Source of the DNA: Syngnathus acus
Taxonomy: Eukaryota > Chordata > Actinopteri > Syngnathiformes > Syngnathidae
Length of the DNA stretch: 64,000 bases
Direction: 5' to 3'
NCBI RefSeq assembly: GCF_901709675.1
Contig: NC_051089.1
Location: 10,415,476-10,479,475, forward strand
The notes under the pieces were generated by a model. That model had not been told where the DNA came from and did no database searches. It saw only the letters and a program-made list of their open reading frames with translations. Below, piece after piece: positions 58,430-64,000 of the stretch. Each line of letters opens with the position of its first letter. Positions within the stretch are counted from its first letter, which is position 1. Made by a program: the position numbers and the translations under genes.

Positions 58430-61400
58430 CTGCATGACAAGCAAATTAAAAAAATATAGTTTAAACTGTTCTGCGATCAACCTTGTGACTCAAACTCAGT
58501 TCTCAAATAATCTTTCCGCATTGAAATGAATGACACAGGCATTAATCCGTTCCAGTTTCGCAAAAAAAAGGGAAAAAAAAGAAAAGAATACTATAAATTG
58601 TAGGGATCGGTAACATAAAATAATTGTATTCCTCAATGTCTTCAAACGTAAAGACATTTTGCACTTTTAGCAAGAAACTCGCTTTCATGGGCCGCTGTAC
58701 ATTTTATGTTTTGCATCAATATTTTGAATTGAGATTTTTTTTAAAAAAAGAGCATAGTAGTTTGGATCCCTACCCAGAATCTCCTTAATGAGAGCAAAGA
58801 CTTTCTGCTCTTTGATCATGTTGTTCCTCATCTTCTCTATGTCTGTTGGAGGCGGCGGCTGGTAGAAACTGCATGTGCTGTCTCTCCGTGCTGCTCGCAC
58901 CCCATCAGGATCATCTGAGCATCGCATTAAAATCACGTGCTTAGTCTTTTGTGTTTGCACAGTTCAAAAAGAAATGTGGCAATAAGATACCAGAATTCTT
59001 AAGGCTCTCGTCAAGCTGAGGCTCTCCGTATTCTTCCTGATCCACCTTCTTCAGAACAAGAGCGAAGAAAGCAGCAAAGCCAAGAACCTGTCAGATATTT
59101 ACTTGCGTTAGCCCATAAAAGTGATTTTGGCAGAATTTCATTTCAAGAACTTTGTTTTCATATTGTAAATATTTCAATCACTATGCGTTGTACTGTCCTC
59201 ACCTTAAGAGGTTGCGTTATGAACAAACTTTCAAAGAAGGACACCACCATGGAGATCAGCCAGCTTATAGAACGATCTTTGCCATAGGTCAGCCCGTACA
59301 TCATGGTGAAGTATCCAGACACACCGCTGGTTGCAATCACCAATATCCAGCCCACAAAGACAAACCACCACGGCAGCCCCCCTTGACAGCATTTCTTGCC
59401 ATCGCCCTTGTTGGCACTCTCTTCTGGACTGGGACTACGCTCCGATTGCTCCCCATCGAGGCTGTGTGACGGCAGGTGGAACTCCAGCAGATTCTTCATC
59501 CCTTGAACTTGCTGCATGGCTTTATTGTAGCTGTCTGGGTTTTGGAATCGAGAAGATCCCAGGAAACCCAGCTTGTTTTCAACGTGACGCAGCTGCCTGT
59601 ATAGGTACCGGCTGTTGTTGCTCTTCTTCTGAACCTCATCTGAGGTCTTCTCCGGACTGCCCCAAACAGTCTTTTCTGCACATTTGTCACAAAAGGTGTA
59701 CTATTAGTGTTGTACAAACATTCTGGGAAAATATAACAAAAGTATTTTCATATACTACCTTGAAGATCGACTGCCCCAAGACTGAGGATAGAGCGTTCTC
59801 TTTTGGCAGTGTCTGTGTAAAAGTCAGAGGAAGTTCGGTTTTGCTGTCTGATGATGTCTTCCACCAGAGACAAAAGGGTGTTGATATCAGTCTGTTGACC
59901 AGGCCGGAGCTCCAAATGAGGCAGGGGACTCTTCATGGCCTTTGACAGTGACTGGGCCATTCTTTTTATGTCCTGATGACAAAACCAAGTAAAAGTTGAG
60001 AACGTGACCAAGTATTGAGTACCCCTCAACTTTTAATCTTTTTTTTTTCATTCCTTAAATTACATGACTGAATCCCACATTCTTCTTAAAGGTGGCAAAG
60101 GTTTCCTCACCTTCAGCACTGTGTCTGGTGTGATCTCCTTCTGCACTTTCTGAGGGGAAGACGCCTGCGAGGGAGATACTCGAACCGTCTTCCCCTGCTT
60201 GGTCTTGTCCGATTTGGGAGCTTTTTCCCGTGGACGAGTGTTTCTGAAGATGCTCACAATGAGGAGATTGATAGGAAACATGATGATGGAACTTTGAATA
60301 CCGATCATGACCTGTTGCCAGGTGAATTCTATGTGACCTGCAAACACAGCAAGAAACCCGTTGAAATACTTCATTTGCATAATGCACCAAATCAGATAAT
60401 ACCAAGGTCCATGGTCTGCTCTGAGGGATCCGTGGGGATGCCCCAAAACATGATGCTAGTCAACATGGTGCAGAGCAGCAAGGAAAAGCAGCAGGACACT
60501 CGCTGCACACGAGTGAAGGTGCTGCACGGAGGGCGACTGATGACGGAGAACCAGATGTGTCCATCGCGGAAATCCTTGGCTGTCTTCATGAAAAAAAGAT
60601 TGCTAGAAGGGCAAAAAAACACAAGAGTATTTCATGTTGTGGATGATGGATTGTGATCATATTGTTAACTGGTCAGACCTAAATCTCTTCAGATCCTCCT
60701 CAGTGGCCACTGGGAAGACCTTGTCGAGGGTGCATTCTCCCACGTCGACAGCAAGCCAGGAGTTACAGAGAAAGTGCCACTTTTGGCCACTCTCCAGATC
60801 TTGCACCATCACTTTGTTGACATACCTGCATGGAGAAATCATTTCCCTTCATGACATTTCTTCAGGTTAATGAAAAAGCAAGCTGATGTCATTTAAAACA
60901 ATATTAGAACTGTTTCTTCATCTCATCAAACTGCAAAATCATCTCAAATGACCAGCTACCTGGCTTTCAATAACATGAAGATCTTTCGATCTAATTGATC
61001 AGAGCAAACCAAGTTTGACTGGCCACATACATCTCCAAATTGTATGTTGCAATTGCATTTTTCAATAGTATTAGAAATTTCTATAACTGTGACACGAAAG
61101 TCACGATATTACCAACTGGTTCAGTCACCAGCTAAGAGCCATCTGAATGCCGTACCATGCAGGGTGTGTGCCCGAGTTGTCGTGCCACAGCCTGATGCTT
61201 TGCAGCTCTCCAAGTGAAAAGTGCGTAGTCAAGAGAAATACATCCTCTGCACCCCTTTCGAACAGAGGTTTCTCCAAATCAGTCAGGTGGTGGGGCTCGC
61301 TTTCCCCCTCTGTTCCCAGCAGGGTTATGGTCACCTAGAAATGAATAGTATCTTGTTTGAGAGATGCAAACATTCCCATTGCCAATGTTCAAGGACGGGA

Positions 61401-63988
61401 GCATTTGACTGACCTGCGAGGACGTGGATGCACCATGGCGATGCCCTGTGCCAACTGTCAGCATGTAACAGTATTCTGCCAGTGGGTCGTTATCTTCAAG
61501 CACTGTTACCTTCACCTTTAAGTTGACACACACAAGTAAAGTTTGGCTACAGACATAAACAGACAATACCATATATACAGCCACAATTTTATTTTTTAAA
61601 GGTTTACCTTAGCTGTATCCTGAATGTCTTTTCTACGCGCCCATACGACCACCAGAAGATAAGCACCGAAAATGGCCGCCACAAAACTCACAACCACGGG
61701 ATTATTAAAGAAAGTGGCAAAGAGCTCTGCGGTGCGTGACACGTCCACTAAGTTTGGCATGACAAAGAAAGAGCTGCCGAAGAAAGTCAAGTGATTACAC
61801 AGACACTGAGTGAGAAAAGGTGTAGTGAGTGGGCCAACCTGCAAAGAGAAGAAAGGAAAAATGATGTTTTTGAAATGTCACCAGTATAAGATGCCACAAA
61901 CTTACCCTGCAACCGTCTTCGCTCCAAGATGACTCTTCTTCATCCCAGTACTTGCATTGGGCAGCAATAGTTACAATTCTGACTGTGGCATTAACAGATT
62001 TGACGCCGGGCTCGACTTTGGGCTTCAAGACTAGGAAGTGCACGCCGGCATCTCCGGTTCTGTCTTGAGGACTGAGGACCCAGGTATATTTTTCCTCTGC
62101 GGTAAATGACATTCATGACATGCTGATAAGAATTCATCATTTGTTGAAATCAATTTAATGTTGCACTTTCAAGGCGACCAAATTTGGATTAAAAATACAA
62201 CATCCAATAAAACATACCTTCTTTTACATTCTCTAGAGGCATCTGAGTTTTGGCCACATAATCGTCATTTGTCGGATAATTCTTGTACCCCAAAAGTATG
62301 ACAAAGGTAATGTTTTCAGAGGGCTCCATCTTCAGCACCAGCGTAACATCAGGCGAGGGAACGTCAATTATTAATGTGCTGAAATTGGCCAGGTCCAAAA
62401 CTGTACTGTTCTCCTGCCCAACGTCTGGCCTGGGCAGGAGAATCTGAAAACGGCAAAAACTCATCAGAGTGGACACGATTACAGATTTAGAGATTGTTGC
62501 TGATTTATACTACCTCAATCTCTTCAGGCAAATTATTAACAGGGATAACAGTTCCGTTGGTTGTCGTGAGAGACACGGATCCCACCGTTCCCGAAATGTT
62601 TCCACCATTCCAAGAATACGGGTTCTTTTCGAAACTCATCATCTGCATGATATTACATTCAGTTTTTGATGTGGTGCAAACATTATTATCATCCGAAATT
62701 TAACATCAACAGTTTATTTCTGCTCCACAAAATGGCATCCACTTACTCTGACATCCACAGGCTCATCTGGTGAGAAAACATCAGAAGGCAGAGTCGGAAA
62801 GGAAAATCTAGAAGCACTGCTCCTCTGGATGTTTATATCTTGCATCTGCATACTTTCTGGAGACACTCTGCAGAAAAAAAACAATCTTATTTGCAGTTTC
62901 ACGATATCCCAACAACAATTAAGCGGAACACATGAATAGAAATAATAAATAACCGAAGAAAGACAATTAGCTCTAACCTGTTTACATACACACTGATCTG
63001 ATTGGAGTCAATGATGATCGGATCTCCATTCAATTTTTTATGATTCAACAAGGCATTCTGTACATTGCTCATCCCAGTCAGTAGGGAATGGGAAACCTTT
63101 TCCTGAAGAGAACATGCCATTTTGTCGGGACTTGGAAAATGACAGCAAACAGACACGGCAAAGGTAGTTTTGCTCTTACATTTGACGAAGCATTCAAAAT
63201 ATTACTGGCCGCTTGGACAATTGGTGTGGCTCCATCCATAACTTCTAAATCATCCGCACTTCCATTCTGATTAACGCTGATAATGTTGAGGGAAGAGCTT
63301 AGGTCAACCAAGAGTGAACTTGCTTCTTCCTAACACAGGAATAAATCGGAGTCCATCATACTCGTTCGTCTCCCAAAGTGGAACTAGAGCAGTACCTGGG
63401 CAGCTGGACTCAGCTCATCTGAACGCTGTGTGAGTCCGGCTACGGCTCTGGCTGTCACCTGCACCTCATGATTAGTGCTTGACGGGGAGTCCAGCAGAAC
63501 TGTCGTCATTTTGGTCAGCATCTGCTCTCTGAGCTGAAGCCGGGGAAGGATGCGTTGATATTGCGGTGCTCAACCATTACAGGGCACGATGCCGTCCTTC
63601 CGACATACCTTTGTCCTTGCGTCCTTCTGATCTTCATCAGCCTCGGTATTGAGCATGTCAGCTACGGAGGTGACGATTTGGCCAAGGGCCTCACCAGAGA
63701 GAAGACCATCTTGCTCCAACTGGGAGACGGTATCTTCTAGAACTGACTGGAGAGTGTCCACGGAAGCACTGGAGTTGTTCTCCCGAACCTTTAAGAAATA
63801 CATCAATCATCTTAACATCAAACATCCAAAAGTGGCTCACATAAGTCAAGTCGTATGTGATTACCTGAGCGTGGACAACCGTGGTAACTTCCGTGGATTC
63901 ATTTTTCACAGTCACCACAATAGACAAATTGTAATTGTTCTTTTCGTCTCCAGCAGGCAATAAGATAGATTTCACAAATTCTTTATTA
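54444..63988 (-). CDS. PKD1L2: Polycystin-1-like 2 (C-terminal 28 exons; continues off right edge)
   Basis: Polycystin-1 family membrane protein: large extracellular region, GPS autoproteolysis site, 11 transmembrane segments with a PLAT domain after the first, and a TRPP-like channel end. Exons from 5' to 3': 63865-63988, 63609-63788, 63396-63533, 63180-63329, 62978-63102, 62747-62867, 62514-62642, 62218-62443, 61906-62096, 61608-61838, 61414-61515, 61156-61334, 60679-60825, 60403-60602, 60111-60337, 59759-59972, 59203-59675, 58991-59087, 58774-58914, 58244-58429, 57712-58042, 57509-57642, 57305-57432, 56547-56707, 56125-56335, 55550-55651, 55332-55463 and 54444-54632. All phases agree, giving about 1655 residues. 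The name rests on family features and on GCSH being the human neighbour of PKD1L2; PKD1L3 or another paralogue is not excluded. Confidence 0.88.
54823..55152. repeat. 166-bp tandem duplication in the last PKD1L2 intron
   Basis: Two copies in direct orientation with period 166 bases. TCACGTGACTGTAACT starts at 54901 and again at 55067, with shared ACTACTATTTTTATCT before it and AAGCCAAGCAGTCACA after it. Copies differ at scattered positions. Confidence 0.9.
56722..56850. repeat. Dispersed repeat relic (family A type end)
   Basis: Contains GAAATGCCATTCATCCGTTC, which resembles 58530-58560 (GGCATTAATCCGTTCCAG) and 19105-19145 (GAAATGCCATTAATCC). These look like one end of family A. Confidence 0.45.
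60679..61334 (-). CDS. PKD1L2: PKD1L2 PLAT domain exons
   Basis: Exons 61156-61334 and 60679-60825 complete the PLAT domain: VTITLLGTEGESEPHHL, SIRLWHDNSGTHPAW and QKWHFLCNSWLAVD. PLAT domains bind lipids and proteins at the membrane. The donor at 61150-61155 (GTACGG) was chosen because it alone gives Ala-Trp-Tyr-Val in phase, as in relatives. Confidence 0.85.
61414..61838 (-). CDS. PKD1L2: PKD1L2 GPS site, first TM segment and start of PLAT
   Basis: Exon 61608-61838 encodes the GPS core CLCNHLTFFGSSFF, with an intact His-Leu-Thr cleavage triad, followed by a hydrophobic segment around NPVVVSFVAAIFGAYLLVVV (TM1). Exon 61414-61515 begins the PLAT/LH2 domain (VKVTVLEDND). The preceding exon 61906-62096 supplies the GAIN-type lead (CKYWDEEESSWSEDGCR). 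Confidence 0.88.
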
Positions 63989-64000
63989 CTGCAACGCAGA

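Overview
The window is genomic DNA from a vertebrate, almost certainly a teleost fish. The genes have many short exons with GT-AG introns. The non-coding DNA is AT-rich and full of microsatellites and low-copy dispersed repeats. The proteins are vertebrate orthologues with fish-like divergence. A ray-finned, perhaps percomorph, species is my inference; nothing here names the species.

All recognised genes lie on the minus strand, head to tail. Reading left to right they are: a copine (CPNE7-like, N-terminal eight coding exons, running off the left edge; 135-8976), ribosomal protein L13 (14280-16978), glycine cleavage H protein (18565-22430), lysyl-tRNA synthetase (23433-30148), NFAT5 (34076-53517) and a polycystin-1-like 2 type receptor/channel (54444-63988, running off the right edge). 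In human all six have counterparts on 16q, so the block looks like a compact fish version of that conserved region. I rebuilt exons by hand from splice sites and reading phase. For RPL13, GCSH, KARS1, NFAT5 and the 28 visible PKD1L2 exons, the phases close exactly from start (or edge) to stop.

RNA genes and alternative products add to this. RPL13 carries two related C/D-box snoRNA-like sequences (SNORD68 family) in different introns; one is intact and one has a weakened C box. The first intron of the lysyl-tRNA synthetase gene holds a second first exon that encodes a mitochondrial-type presequence and joins in the right phase, so the gene probably makes both cytosolic and mitochondrial enzymes. 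A perfect 17-bp inverted repeat covers the 5' splice site of that exon. NFAT5 has an optional exon (about 44448-44517) that joins the next exon in frame but cannot follow exon 1 in frame.

The genes do not form a pathway. They are housekeeping genes (L13, GCSH, KARS1), an osmotic-stress transcription factor (NFAT5), a calcium-dependent membrane-binding protein (copine) and a polycystin receptor-channel. The rest is introns and intergenic DNA: a compound microsatellite of about 530 bp, several shorter microsatellites, three dispersed repeat families and a few tandem duplications. I found no CRISPR array, no intact transposon and no undescribed multi-gene system. The observations most worth testing are the hairpin at the KARS1 mitochondrial exon, the paired snoRNAs and the NFAT5 optional exon.
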